Positions 22,707-31,103 of a DNA stretch of 47,448 nt are shown here, in pieces (the first letter of the stretch is position 1; every line of letters begins with the position of its first letter). This DNA comes from Phycisphaeraceae bacterium (GTDB taxonomy: Bacteria > Planctomycetota > Phycisphaerae > Phycisphaerales > Phycisphaeraceae), in contig JANQFR010000039.1 in NCBI GenBank assembly GCA_028277745.1, positions 1 to 47,448 of the forward strand, in the 5' to 3' direction. The position numbers were made by a program, and so were the translations under genes. The notes beneath the pieces are model-generated. The model made no database searches. It had not been told where the DNA came from and worked only from the letters and a program-made list of their open reading frames with translations.

Positions 22707-24073
22707 GCCCGGATGGGAATCCGGAGCTTCGAAGCGCCGGGCCGCCGCCCTGTGCTCAAGGGGTTTTGACTGATATGTCTGCTCTCGTTTCTGATCGTCT
22801 TGACGCCCATTTCCCAAGATATGAAGCCCATGACCCGGCCGTGCCGGTCTGGGATTTGACAGCGGGGGAGCGCGGCTGCCTGCACCGTTTCTTTGACACC
22901 TGGCCCATCAGCCCGAGCGGGCGGTACGCGGCCGTGTTCCGGACGCCGTTTGAAGACCGCTTGCCGTCGGCGGGTGACATGGGACACGTGCTGGTGATCG
23001 ATCTGGAAGAGGGCGGGCGCCGGGTCGTGGCCGAGACGCGCGGCTGGGAGCCGCAGATGGGGTGCAACCTCAACTGGGGCGCCGACGATCACACGTTGAT
23101 CTTCAACGACCTGGACGTCGAGACGTGGACGCCGCAGATCGTCAGGCTCAACTGGAGCAGCGGCGCCCGGGCGACGGTTCCGGGCGGGGTGTACCACGTC
23201 TCGCCCGACGGCCGCTACGCCGCCGCGGCGTCGATGGACCGCATGTGCCGCACCCAGCGGGGCTACGGCGTGGTCGTGCCCGAAGACCGCATCGGCCGCA
23301 ACATCGGCGCCCCCGAGGATGACGGGCTCTTCATCACCGACCTCGAAACCATGGACCGCAGGCTCGTGTTCTCGCTCCGCGACGCGGCCGCGGCGATCCC
23401 CGAACTGCGCGACGCGCCGCTCGAGCCGTGGGAGATCTACGGCTTCCACGTGAAATGGAGCCCTGACGGGCAGCGGCTTATCTTCACCATCCGGCGCTTC
23501 CCGGTCGATCAGCCCGAGCGGTTCGACCTCAATTCCAAGCGCGGCCTGCTGCGGTTTGACGTGCTGACCCTGCGTCCCGACGGCACGGACGTCCACGACG
23601 CCGTGCCCGCGCCGCGGTGGGAGCACGGGGGCCACCACATCAACTGGTATCCCGACAGCCGGCAGCTGTCGATGAACCTCGGCGGGTTCGGCCAGGGGCT
23701 GCGGTTCGTGCGCGTCGATTACGACGGCACCGACCTCCGGCCGATCTTTGACGACGTCATGGGCTCGGGGCACCCCAGCATCCATCCCGACGGCCGCCAC
23801 CTGATCAGCGACACCTACGCTCATGAGGAGACCTCCTACGGCGACGGCTCGATCCCGCTGCGGTGGATCGACCTGCAGACCGGCGCCGAACAGGCGATCG
23901 TGCGGATGCACTCCAAGGTTGAGCCGCAGAACCACGGGGCCCTGCGGGTCGATCCGCACCCGATCGTGGACCGGTCGGGGCACTGGGTGGCGTTCAATGG
24001 CGTGGCCGACAACACGCGGCACGTGTTCCTGGCGGACCTGCGGCCGCTGCTGGATGAGCGCGCTACACAATAG
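22703..24073 (+). CDS. oligogalacturonate-lyase-like seven-bladed beta-propeller
   Basis: A 456-residue TolB/WD40-like propeller. Repeats are visible as SPSGRYAAVFR, WGADDHTLIFNDLD, SPDGRYAAAAS, WSPDGQRLIFTIRR, WYPDSRQLSMNLGG, HPDGRHLISDTYAHEE and DRSGHWVAFNGV. The last blades (HPSIHPDGRHLISDTY; RVDPHPIVDRSG) resemble oligogalacturonate lyase (PL22), where His residues bind Mn2+. No signal peptide is evident, fitting the cytoplasmic lyase. Catalysis is not certain because I cannot confirm all ligands. The ATG at 22703 overlaps the kinase-like gene stop; ATG 22775 with AAGGGG upstream is an alternative that would remove 24 poorly conserved residues. Confidence 0.72.
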   Translation: MSPDGNPELRSAGPPPCAQGVLTDMSALVSDRLDAHFPRYEAHDPAVPVWDLTAGERGCLHRFFDTWPISPSGRYAAVFRTPFEDRLPSAGDMGHVLVIDLEEGGRRVVAETRGWEPQMGCNLNWGADDHTLIFNDLDVETWTPQIVRLNWSSGARATVPGGVYHVSPDGRYAAAASMDRMCRTQRGYGVVVPEDRIGRNIGAPEDDGLFITDLETMDRRLVFSLRDAAAAIPELRDAPLEPWEIYGFHVKWSPDGQRLIFTIRRFPVDQPERFDLNSKRGLLRFDVLTLRPDGTDVHDAVPAPRWEHGGHHINWYPDSRQLSMNLGGFGQGLRFVRVDYDGTDLRPIFDDVMGSGHPSIHPDGRHLISDTYAHEETSYGDGSIPLRWIDLQTGAEQAIVRMHSKVEPQNHGALRVDPHPIVDRSGHWVAFNGVADNTRHVFLADLRPLLDERATQ

Positions 24074-24121
24074 CCGGGCCGCTACGCGGCCCCGGACCAG
24101 GCGGGCGTAGCCCGCCGGCTA
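24072..24121. repeat. REP-like double hairpin, copy A
   Basis: Two adjacent GC-rich hairpins: CCGGGCCGC-TA-CGCGGCCCCGG and GGCGGGC-GTA-GCCCGCC, with AGCCGG and CCGGCT at the outer ends. It lies between convergent genes ending at 24073 and 24138. A copy with a few differences is at 40498-40546 in the opposite orientation. Likely a REP element also serving as bidirectional terminator. Confidence 0.7.
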
Positions 24122-24137
24122 AAGTCGTCGGATTGAA

Positions 24138-24422
24138 TCAATCCAGCCGCTGGCGGACCTCGATCAGGTGATAGCCGAACTGCGTCTTGACCGGGTCCGA
24201 CACCTGCCCGAGGGGCAGGTCGCTGAAAATCACGGCGTCGAACTCGGGGACCATGTCGCCCTGGCCGAACTCGCCCAGATCGCCGCCGGCCTGACTCGAC
24301 GGGCAGGACGAGTGCTTCTTGGCCAGCTCGGCGAACTGGGCGCCGTCTTCGATCTGTTGTTTCAGGTCCAACGCTTCGGCTTCGGTGGAGACGAGGATGT
24401 GGCTGGCGACGGCGCGGGGCAT
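24138..24422 (-). CDS. parvulin-type peptidyl-prolyl isomerase
   Basis: A 94-residue single-domain parvulin (PpiC type). Landmarks are ASHILVST (residues 6-13), [33 protein letters not shown] in the middle and [12 protein letters not shown] at the end; these are the conserved His, Cys/Asp and FGYH residues of the family. It has no signal peptide, so it acts in the cytoplasm. The start is fixed by AAGGAG eight bases before the ATG. TATCAT on the minus strand at 24471-24476 may be its -10 box. It is divergent from the phosphodiesterase gene. Confidence 0.93.
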   Translation of the reverse strand: MPRAVASHILVSTEAEALDLKQQIEDGAQFAELAKKHSSCPSSQAGGDLGEFGQGDMVPEFDAVIFSDLPLGQVSDPVKTQFGYHLIEVRQRLD

Positions 24423-24489
24423 GGCGGGCTCCTTGATGGGGGTGGCGCCGGGTGCGGCGCGGAAACCGGGATGATACCGTGTTCGGCCC

Positions 24490-25698
24490 ATGCCTGACTC
24501 GACGCACGACCGCCGCCTCAACATCGCGATGAGCGCCCACGACCGGCTGCACCCGCTGGGCGGCGCCGCCAATACCGTCGACCTGGTCCGCACGGCCGCC
24601 TCGCGCATGGGCGTTGATGACGTGAGCCCTCACCCGCGGATCGCCCAACACCTCGGCGAGCCGCGGCATCTCGTGTTCGTGCTGCTCGACGGCCTGGGCA
24701 TGAACGTGGTGGAGCAACTTGGGCCGGACGATGCGATTGCGGCCCACGTCCGGATGGAGCTGCGTGCGATCTGCCCGTCGACCACCGCCGCGGCGCTGAC
24801 CAGCATCGCCACCGGCGCCTACCCGACCGACCACGCCGTCACCGGCTGGTTCACCCACCTGCCGGAGCTCGGATGCACGTCGGTGATCCTCAAGTTCATC
24901 GAACGGCGCAGCGAGCGGCCGCTGACCGGCCGGGGCGTCACTCTCACGTCGCTCATGCCCGCGCCGGCGCTCACCCCGCGCATGAATCGCGACACCCTCC
25001 ACGTCGTCCCCGCTGAATACTGCGACAGCGAATACACCCGCTACACCCGCGGCGACACCGCCGGCCATGGCTACACGTCGCTACCCTCGGCGATCGACCA
25101 CATCATCCAACGCGTCCGTGCGGCCGACGGCCCGACCTACACCTACCTTTATGTGGCGGACATCGACACCCTCGAACACGAGGTCGGCCCCGACCACGAA
25201 CGCGTGTTGTTTTTGGTCCATGAGATCGGCGCCCAGCTGACCCGGCTGGCCCGGGACGCCGACGCGACGGTCGTCGCGACCGCGGATCACGGGCAGGTTC
25301 ACATCCCGGTCGAGAACCGCCGGGCGTTGTTCGACGGCGACGCGCTTGGCGTGTTGCTCGAGGTCATGCCCTCGGGGACGGGCCGGATGCCGCTGTTCCA
25401 CGTGCGAGACGGGTGTGACGCCGCGTTCCGTGAGCTGTTCGAGAAGCGGTACGCGGACCGGTTCGCGTTGCTGCCGCTAGCGGACGCCGAGGCGTTGCAG
25501 CTGTTGGGCCCGGGCCCGTGCAGCGACGTGGCCCGGCAGCGATTCGGCGACTACCTCGCGCTGCCCCGCGGCGAGTCGCTGCTCAGATACTACAAGCCGG
25601 GCAAGTCCCCGCAGACCGACCACACCGGCCACCACGGCGGCCTGTCGCCGCAGGAGATGCGCGTCCCGTTGATTGTGATGAACGGCGAAGGAGACTGA
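24490..25698 (+). CDS. alkaline-phosphatase-superfamily phosphodiesterase
   Basis: A 402-residue type I phosphodiesterase/nucleotide pyrophosphatase-like protein. Metal ligands and nucleophile are visible: VLLDGLGM (first Asp), [12 protein letters not shown] (Thr nucleophile), [13 protein letters not shown] (Asp and His), ATADHGQ (Asp-His) and [11 protein letters not shown] (final His). No signal peptide is seen, so it is probably cytoplasmic. The family hydrolyses phosphodiester or phosphonate bonds; the substrate is unknown. It starts 68 bases from the divergent parvulin gene. The next gene begins 4 bases after its stop, so the two are co-transcribed. Confidence 0.88.
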   Translation: MPDSTHDRRLNIAMSAHDRLHPLGGAANTVDLVRTAASRMGVDDVSPHPRIAQHLGEPRHLVFVLLDGLGMNVVEQLGPDDAIAAHVRMELRAICPSTTAAALTSIATGAYPTDHAVTGWFTHLPELGCTSVILKFIERRSERPLTGRGVTLTSLMPAPALTPRMNRDTLHVVPAEYCDSEYTRYTRGDTAGHGYTSLPSAIDHIIQRVRAADGPTYTYLYVADIDTLEHEVGPDHERVLFLVHEIGAQLTRLARDADATVVATADHGQVHIPVENRRALFDGDALGVLLEVMPSGTGRMPLFHVRDGCDAAFRELFEKRYADRFALLPLADAEALQLLGPGPCSDVARQRFGDYLALPRGESLLRYYKPGKSPQTDHTGHHGGLSPQEMRVPLIVMNGEGD

Positions 25699-25702
25699 CA
25701 GC

Positions 25703-26743
25703 ATGACGATCCGTTGGGGCATCATTGGTTGCGGCGACGTGTGCGAGGTCAAGAGCGGCCCCGCCTTGCAGAAAGCCGACGGCAGCGAGCTGGTCGCCGT
25801 CATGCGGCGGGACGCCGCGAAGGCGGAGGATTTCGCCAAACGCCACGGCGTGCCGCGCTGGACGACCGACGCCGACGCGGTGATCCGCGACCCCGATGTC
25901 GACATCGTCTACATCGCCACCCCGCCCGACACGCACTGCGGCTACGCGCTGCAGGTCGCGGCCGCGGGCAAGCCGTGCTATGTCGAGAAGCCGATGGCCC
26001 GCCATCACGCCGAATGCGTGCGCATGGCGGAGGCCTTCGATCGGGCGGGGCGGCCGTTGTTCGTGGCGTACTACCGCCGCCGCCTGCCGCGCTTTGTCAA
26101 GGCCAGGCAGCTGATCGATGACGGCGCCGTCGGCGAGGTGACATCGGTGTTGTACCGTCAGTCCAACCCCGGGCATCTGCGGGACTATGGGGTCGACGTG
26201 ATGTGGCGGCTGCGCGCCGAGGTGTCGGGCGCCGGGCTGTTCCTCGACCTGGGTTCCCACACGCTCGACCTCCTCGACTATCTGCTCGGCCCGATCGTCC
26301 AGGTGGGCGGGGCGGCGGCGAACCGGGCCACGCCGATCGATGTCGAAGACAACGTCGTGATGCACTTCGTCCATGAGAGCGGTGTCCTCGGCAACGCCGC
26401 GTGGAACTTCGCGTCAACCGTCAACGAAGACCTGCTCGAGATCCGTGGGGCCGGGGGGCGGATCACGCTCTCGGTCTTCGGCGACGACGACGTGGTGTTG
26501 GTCAACGCCGACGGCGAGCAGCGGTTCGACGGCCGCAAGCCCGCGCACGTCCATCAGCCGCTGGTGCAGACGATCGTCGATGAGCTGAGCGGTAAGAGCG
26601 GACGCTGCCCCAGCACCGGCGTGACCGCGGCGCGCACCTCCAAGGTGATGGACGACGTGTTGTCGGGCTATTACGGCGGCCGGGACGACGCGTTCTGGGC
26701 GCGGCCCCAGACGTGGCCGGGCCGGCGGGTCAGCCGAAAGTGA
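25703..26743 (+). CDS. Gfo/Idh/MocA-family oxidoreductase
   Basis: A 346-residue NAD(P)-dependent oxidoreductase. Residues 1-120 are a Rossmann domain with GIIGCGDV and the EKPMARHHAEC motif (the Lys of EKP is catalytic in the family). The rest is the alpha/beta domain (LFLDLGSHTLDLLDYLLGPI). The family oxidises or epimerises sugars and inositols; the particular sugar cannot be told. It is 4 bases behind the phosphodiesterase gene. Its 3' end overlaps the convergent phosphatase gene by 14 bases. Confidence 0.93.
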   Translation: MTIRWGIIGCGDVCEVKSGPALQKADGSELVAVMRRDAAKAEDFAKRHGVPRWTTDADAVIRDPDVDIVYIATPPDTHCGYALQVAAAGKPCYVEKPMARHHAECVRMAEAFDRAGRPLFVAYYRRRLPRFVKARQLIDDGAVGEVTSVLYRQSNPGHLRDYGVDVMWRLRAEVSGAGLFLDLGSHTLDLLDYLLGPIVQVGGAAANRATPIDVEDNVVMHFVHESGVLGNAAWNFASTVNEDLLEIRGAGGRITLSVFGDDDVVLVNADGEQRFDGRKPAHVHQPLVQTIVDELSGKSGRCPSTGVTAARTSKVMDDVLSGYYGGRDDAFWARPQTWPGRRVSRK

Positions 26744-28004
26744 TTTCGAGCATGGAGAAGTCGTCGCCGAATCCTTCACGGCCCTGGAAGTCGCGGATGT
26801 CGGCGACGACGCTGTCGAGCCGGCCGTTGGACGAGCCGACGCGGCCGGCCAGCACCCCGACGAGGCCGCTGTAGTTGAGCATGTCGCCGTCAGGGCTGCG
26901 CAGCTCAAACGCGCCGTCGCTGAACAGGTACAGCCGGCTGCCGGGCGCGATGGTGTGGGTGAGCTGCGGATACTCGGCGTCGGGCACCGCGCCGATCATA
27001 AAGCTGGGCTCACCCAGCTCGACGGGCGTGGGCGTGTCGGCGGCAAACAGCACGGCCGGGTGGTGCCCGCCGGCGGCGTAGGCGAGTTGTCGGGTCGCGG
27101 GGTCGTACACGCCGTACCAGATGGTGAAAAACTTGTTGGCGTTCTGCTCCATGGGGAAGGCGCGGTTAAGGCCGGCGAGCACGGAGGCGGGCTCGGTGAA
27201 GTCGACGCCGGGCAGCGACATGGTACGCACGGCCTGGTACGCCGACGCCGACAGCAGCGACGCGGCGACGCCGTGGCCGCAGACGTCCAGCAGGTAAACC
27301 GCCAGTTGCCCCGAGGGCAGCACGTGGTGGCCGAACAGGTCGCCGCCGAGGTCGGAGCTGGCGATAAACCGCCAGTCGGTGGCGACGGGCGCATCGAGCG
27401 GGCGCGGGATCAACGAGTGCACGTACGCCGCCGCGTCGCGCAGCTCGCCGGCGAGGCGCTCCCGCGTGGCGACCAGGGCGTTCTTGGTCTCGATCAGCTC
27501 GCGCTGGGCGGCGATCACGTCGATCATGTTCAGCTCGTGTTGCGCGATGTCCGCGAGCTTGCGCATCGCGTCGTGCGGCAGCTCGTCGGGCCGGCGGGGC
27601 TGCGGATCGGCCACGCAGAGCGTGCCGACGTTGTGGCCGTTGGGCCCGGCCAGCGGGAAGCCGGCGTAGAAGCGCACGAACGGCTCGCCGGTGACCAGCG
27701 GGTTGTCGTGGAAACGCTCGTCCAGCCGGGCGTCGGGGATGATCAGCGGCTCGGCCTGCAGGATGGTGTGGCCGCAGAACGATTCGCGCCGGCCGGTCTG
27801 GTCGGCGTCGACGCCGCACTTGGCCTTGAACCACTGCCGGTCGGCGTCGACCATGGCGATGTAGGCGATCGGCGCCGGCACCACCGTCGTCGCCAGCTCG
27901 ACGAGGTTGTCGAACCGCTTCTCCGGCGGGGTGTCCAGGATGTCCAGGGCCCGCAGGTCGGCGAGCCGTTCGTCCTCGTCCGGTGGCGTGGGCGCGGGGA
28001 TCAT
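26730..28004 (-). CDS. GAF-SpoIIE (PP2C) serine phosphatase, second copy
   Basis: A 424-residue phosphatase with the GAF type usually described with GGDEF and SpoIIE proteins: DERLADLRALDILDTPPEKRFDNLVELA, then CGVDADQTGRRESFCGHTI and PFVRFYAGFPL. A short helix (AQRELIETKNALVATRERLAGEL) leads to a SpoIIE/PP2C domain (YLLDVCGHGVAASLLS; LFSDGAFELRSPDG; GDDFSMLEI). It should dephosphorylate STAS-type partners. The ATG at 28004 is preceded by TACAAT at 28014-28019 (minus strand), which could give a leaderless mRNA; ATG 28025 is an alternative adding seven residues. It is convergent with and overlaps the oxidoreductase gene. Confidence 0.9.
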   Translation of the reverse strand: MIPAPTPPDEDERLADLRALDILDTPPEKRFDNLVELATTVVPAPIAYIAMVDADRQWFKAKCGVDADQTGRRESFCGHTILQAEPLIIPDARLDERFHDNPLVTGEPFVRFYAGFPLAGPNGHNVGTLCVADPQPRRPDELPHDAMRKLADIAQHELNMIDVIAAQRELIETKNALVATRERLAGELRDAAAYVHSLIPRPLDAPVATDWRFIASSDLGGDLFGHHVLPSGQLAVYLLDVCGHGVAASLLSASAYQAVRTMSLPGVDFTEPASVLAGLNRAFPMEQNANKFFTIWYGVYDPATRQLAYAAGGHHPAVLFAADTPTPVELGEPSFMIGAVPDAEYPQLTHTIAPGSRLYLFSDGAFELRSPDGDMLNYSGLVGVLAGRVGSSNGRLDSVVADIRDFQGREGFGDDFSMLEITFG

Positions 28005-28038
28005 GAGCGACAGATTGTAGGCCATCCCCCACGGCCCA

Positions 28039-29682
28039 TCACGGCTGGTCCTTGGCCTCCATCTCCCCCACGAGGCGATGAGCGGTCTGAAGCACCTCGT
28101 GCAGCTTGCCGTGGGCCGCGACCCGGCCGTCGGGCCCGACCACGACCGCGTGCGGGATGCTGTAGACCCGGTATTGATCGAACAGCCGGCCCCACGCCTT
28201 GGCCTCCGCGCCGGGCGGCACGTCGATGCAGACCGGGTAGCTCATCTCGAACTCCTCCATCACCTTGTCGATCTTTTCCCGGTCGCTGCCGGGCGTGTGG
28301 ACGGACAGGACGGTGATGCCGGTCTGCTCGCTCCGCCGGTGCAGCTCGGCCAGCGTGGGGAAGTCGTTCCGGCACGGGCCGCACCACTCCGCCCAGAAGT
28401 CGATCACGACGACCTGTCCGGCGAGGCGGTCCCAAGCCAGGGGTTCGCTGTTGATCCAAGCCGCCCCTTCGGGAAAGGGCGGGGCGGGCTTGCCGACAAG
28501 GGCCTGCTGATCGCGCTTGATCTTTTGCCATTTCTCATCGCGCTGCCGCGCCTCGGCGACGATCGCGGCGTATTCCGCCTCGGTCATCTTCGAGTCATAG
28601 GTGTAGTGCAGCGGCGGATCGTGCCCCCAGTCGTGGACCTTCACGCCGTCACGCATCTCGACCGTGAACAGCTCGTCCGGCAACGGTTGGTTGACCTCGG
28701 CGAGCGTCGTGCGGAAGTCGCGCCGGCCTGATTCGAAGCTTTCGCCGTCCGGCGGATGTTCGATAAAGGAATAGCTCTGCCGCATCGGATACCAGCAGCC
28801 CGGCGCAATCTCGGTCCAGTCGGAGAGGCGATGGATGACCCACGGCTTGGCTTGCCGCTTCATGCCCGCGGTCGTTTCGCGCTTGACCATGGCCAGCTTG
28901 GATTCGGGCAACGATTCAACCCACCGCTTCCACTGACGCGGCGTGTTGACCGACCCCCCGTGGCGCGCCGCGATGTCCCGGTACAGCGGCGTCCAGTCCA
29001 TGTCTCCGGAGATCGAGAGGTTGACCATCCCGTAGAGCCGATGATCATCAACGCCGATGTACCATCTTTGCCAGGGCGCCGAGATGGTCTCAATTACATA
29101 GCACTCAACGCCTTCGAACATTTCGCGGCCGATCCGCTCGAAGTCTTCCGGCGCTGGGTGGCTGGAGCGAAGCTGCTTTTCGGTCCGCGGCAGCCACCAG
29201 AACGAGTGCCCCGCGGCCCGGGGCCAGCTCGACTCGTACAGGAACGTGTTGCCCAGGTAACGCTGCGGCTCGTCGTCAAACGCGTAGTGCTCCTGCTCGT
29301 GGGTGAAGTAGACCGAGTAGGCGATCAGCCGCTGGCCGTCCCAGATGCGCAGGTTGCGGTTGATGTCGTGGTGATCGACCAGCTTCCGGGCCCGCTCATG
29401 GTCGAACACGATCTCGATCGTTTCGGTCGTCCGAGGGCGCAGTTCCCAGAACCGCTCGGCGGTGATCTCGGTTCCGGGGAACTGTTTTTCGTATTCCGCA
29501 CGCCGATGCGCGATCGCCTCCGGCGTCTTGGTCCAGGCCGCCTCCATATGCAGTTGCAGGCTGTCGATCTCATGCAGCCACCCCTCGGCGGCCCGGGCCT
29601 CACGGACCAGGTCCGCGGCGTCGGGCTCGGCGGCGAGAGCGAGCGGGGCGAGGGCGAGTCCCAGTAATACGGCCCATGGCAT
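28039..29682 (-). CDS. secreted LolA-like/TlpA-thioredoxin fusion
   Basis: A 547-residue exported protein. The signal peptide is MPWAVLLGLALAPLALA. Residues 20-380 are a beta-rich LolA-like region (LHEIDSLQLHMEAAWTKTPE; IVFDHERARKLVDHHDINRNLRIWDGQ; FYTVEM-like ending VEMRDGVKVHDWGHDPP), similar in plan to the protein at 4740. Residues 395-540 are a TlpA/AhpC-type thioredoxin domain with the redox motif WCGPC and a cis-Pro in SIPHAVVVG. ATG 29682 follows GGAG; ATG 29697 is also possible. The linkage suggests redox chemistry on, or delivery to, the lipophilic or matrix partner of the LolA-like part. It is 34 bases upstream of the phosphatase start. Confidence 0.82.
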   Translation of the reverse strand: MPWAVLLGLALAPLALAAEPDAADLVREARAAEGWLHEIDSLQLHMEAAWTKTPEAIAHRRAEYEKQFPGTEITAERFWELRPRTTETIEIVFDHERARKLVDHHDINRNLRIWDGQRLIAYSVYFTHEQEHYAFDDEPQRYLGNTFLYESSWPRAAGHSFWWLPRTEKQLRSSHPAPEDFERIGREMFEGVECYVIETISAPWQRWYIGVDDHRLYGMVNLSISGDMDWTPLYRDIAARHGGSVNTPRQWKRWVESLPESKLAMVKRETTAGMKRQAKPWVIHRLSDWTEIAPGCWYPMRQSYSFIEHPPDGESFESGRRDFRTTLAEVNQPLPDELFTVEMRDGVKVHDWGHDPPLHYTYDSKMTEAEYAAIVAEARQRDEKWQKIKRDQQALVGKPAPPFPEGAAWINSEPLAWDRLAGQVVVIDFWAEWCGPCRNDFPTLAELHRRSEQTGITVLSVHTPGSDREKIDKVMEEFEMSYPVCIDVPPGAEAKAWGRLFDQYRVYSIPHAVVVGPDGRVAAHGKLHEVLQTAHRLVGEMEAKDQP

Positions 29683-29830
29683 AGCAGGTCTCCGCATAAG
29701 GCGAGACGGACAGACATCCCCTTGATTATGGACGCACTGACCCCGTCGGTTTTGCAGTATTTTTCCGTAAACCGAGCGGCCGGGGATGATCTTCAACGCC
29801 GTGGGGGCGGGACCCCCGCGCGGCGGGGGG

Positions 29831-29836
29831 TATATT
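29831..29836 (+). promoter_or_regulatory. TATATT -10-like box before slyX
   Basis: TATATT stands six bases before the ATG at 29843 after a G-rich run. No Shine-Dalgarno sequence fits between, so a leaderless transcript is likely. Confidence 0.4.
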
Positions 29837-29842
29837 GGCCGC

Positions 29843-30049
29843 ATGGACGACCGACAGCGGCTGACCGTGATGGAGGAAAAGATCGCCTATCTCGAACAGG
29901 CGCTCGACGCGTTGAACGGCGTGGTCCGGGAACTGGGCGATCAGGCTGTCGATCAGCAACGGACCCTCGCGCAACTCCGCGAGACGGTGCGGAAGCTGGC
30001 CGAGGTGCAGGCGCCCGACCCGCCCGACGAGCGGCCGCCGCACTGGTGA
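29843..30049 (+). CDS. slyX: SlyX-like coiled-coil protein
   Basis: A 68-residue protein of the SlyX family: a short two-part coiled coil (VMEEKIAYLEQALDALNGVVRELGDQAVDQQRTLAQLRETVRKLAE) and the characteristic Pro-rich, aromatic-ended tail (PPDERPPHW). The family length is about 70 residues and its function is unknown. The start at 29843 gives the family N-terminus and follows TATATT. It is divergent from the LolA-TlpA gene and 58 bases upstream of the cobalamin-binding-like gene. Confidence 0.85.
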   Translation: MDDRQRLTVMEEKIAYLEQALDALNGVVRELGDQAVDQQRTLAQLRETVRKLAEVQAPDPPDERPPHW

Positions 30050-30094
30050 CAGGACGAGGCGGAATGAATGGCGGTCGGCGGCGTCGGTAGGCCG

Positions 30095-30100
30095 TATCAT
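30095..30100 (+). promoter_or_regulatory. TATCAT -10-like box before the cobalamin-binding-like gene
   Basis: TATCAT is followed by seven bases and ATG 30108. An ATG inside the hexamer (30099) is in frame but could not be the start if this is the -10 box, which favours 30108. Confidence 0.4.
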
Positions 30101-30107
30101 GCGCCTC

Positions 30108-31061
30108 ATGAATCAGGATCAGGCGGCTTTGCGGGTGGTGTCGCTCATCCCGTCCGGGACCGAGATCGTCTACGCGCTGGGGATGGGTGATGCCTTGGTG
30201 GGGAGGTCGCACGAATGTGATTACCCGGCCGAGGCGGCGTCGTTGCCGGCGGTCACGCGCCCGCTCGTGCCCAACGCGGGCGGGAGCCGGACGATCCACG
30301 ACGCCATCGGCGAGGCCTGGCGGGCCCGGTCCGGCGCCGGGCGGGCGCTGTCGATCTACGAGGTGGACGCCGCGGCCCTCGACGCCTTGCGGCCGGATGT
30401 GATCATCACCCAGTCACAGTGCGCCGCGTGCGCGGTCAGCCTGACCGACGTGGAGGCGGCGGTGAACGAGATGGTGTCGTCGCGTCCTGCGATCGTGTCG
30501 TGTGAGCCCAACGAACTGGAAGACATCTGGTCGGATATCGAGAAGATCGCCGAGGTGCTGGGCGTGGCGCCGGCGGGGCGTCTGAAGGTCGAACAGCTCA
30601 AGGGTCGGATGTACGCCATCGCGAACCGCACGGCGTCCTGCCCGGATCGGCCGCGGACGGCGATGCTGGAATGGCTCGACCCGTTGATGGCGGCGGGGAA
30701 CTGGATGCCGCGGCTGCTCGAGATGGCCGGCGGTGAAGACGCGCTGGGGGGCGAGGGCAAGAGCCACTGGGTGGAATGGGACGCGGTGCGGGCCGCCCGT
30801 CCGGAGGCGGTATTGTTGATGCCGTGCGGGTTCGACCTGGAGCGGACCCTGACAGAAGCGGCGGCGGTCGCGTCGCGGCCGGGGTGGGACGACCTGCCCG
30901 CGGTGCGCGGCGGGCGGGTCTTTGCGGTCGACGGCAACCAGTGGTTCAACCGGCCCGGGCCGCGCGTGGTCGAGTCGCTGGAGGCCCTGTGTGAGATGCT
31001 GCACCCCGAGGCGTTCAACCCCGTCCACGAAGGCGTGGTCTGGAAGCGCGCGGCGACCTAG
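30108..31061 (+). CDS. cytoplasmic BtuF-like cobalamin-binding-type protein
   Basis: A 317-residue protein of the class III periplasmic-binding fold (COG0614). Typical segments are VVSLIPSGTEIVYALGMGDALVGRSHECDYP at the N-terminus, LRPDVIITQSQCAACAVS (with the Cys-x-x-Cys typical of the soluble subgroup), and GGRVFAVDGNQWFNRPGPRVVESLEAL at the end. It has no signal peptide or lipobox, so it is a cytoplasmic relative of the vitamin B12-binding protein rather than a transporter subunit, and no btuC or btuD is nearby. Metal or corrinoid binding is assumed from the family. ATG 30108 is preferred over 30099 because of the TATCAT box. Confidence 0.88.
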   Translation: MNQDQAALRVVSLIPSGTEIVYALGMGDALVGRSHECDYPAEAASLPAVTRPLVPNAGGSRTIHDAIGEAWRARSGAGRALSIYEVDAAALDALRPDVIITQSQCAACAVSLTDVEAAVNEMVSSRPAIVSCEPNELEDIWSDIEKIAEVLGVAPAGRLKVEQLKGRMYAIANRTASCPDRPRTAMLEWLDPLMAAGNWMPRLLEMAGGEDALGGEGKSHWVEWDAVRAARPEAVLLMPCGFDLERTLTEAAAVASRPGWDDLPAVRGGRVFAVDGNQWFNRPGPRVVESLEALCEMLHPEAFNPVHEGVVWKRAAT

Positions 31062-31103
31062 GCGATTGACGTATCATGCCCGCCGGACGCCATTGGCCGA
31101 ATC

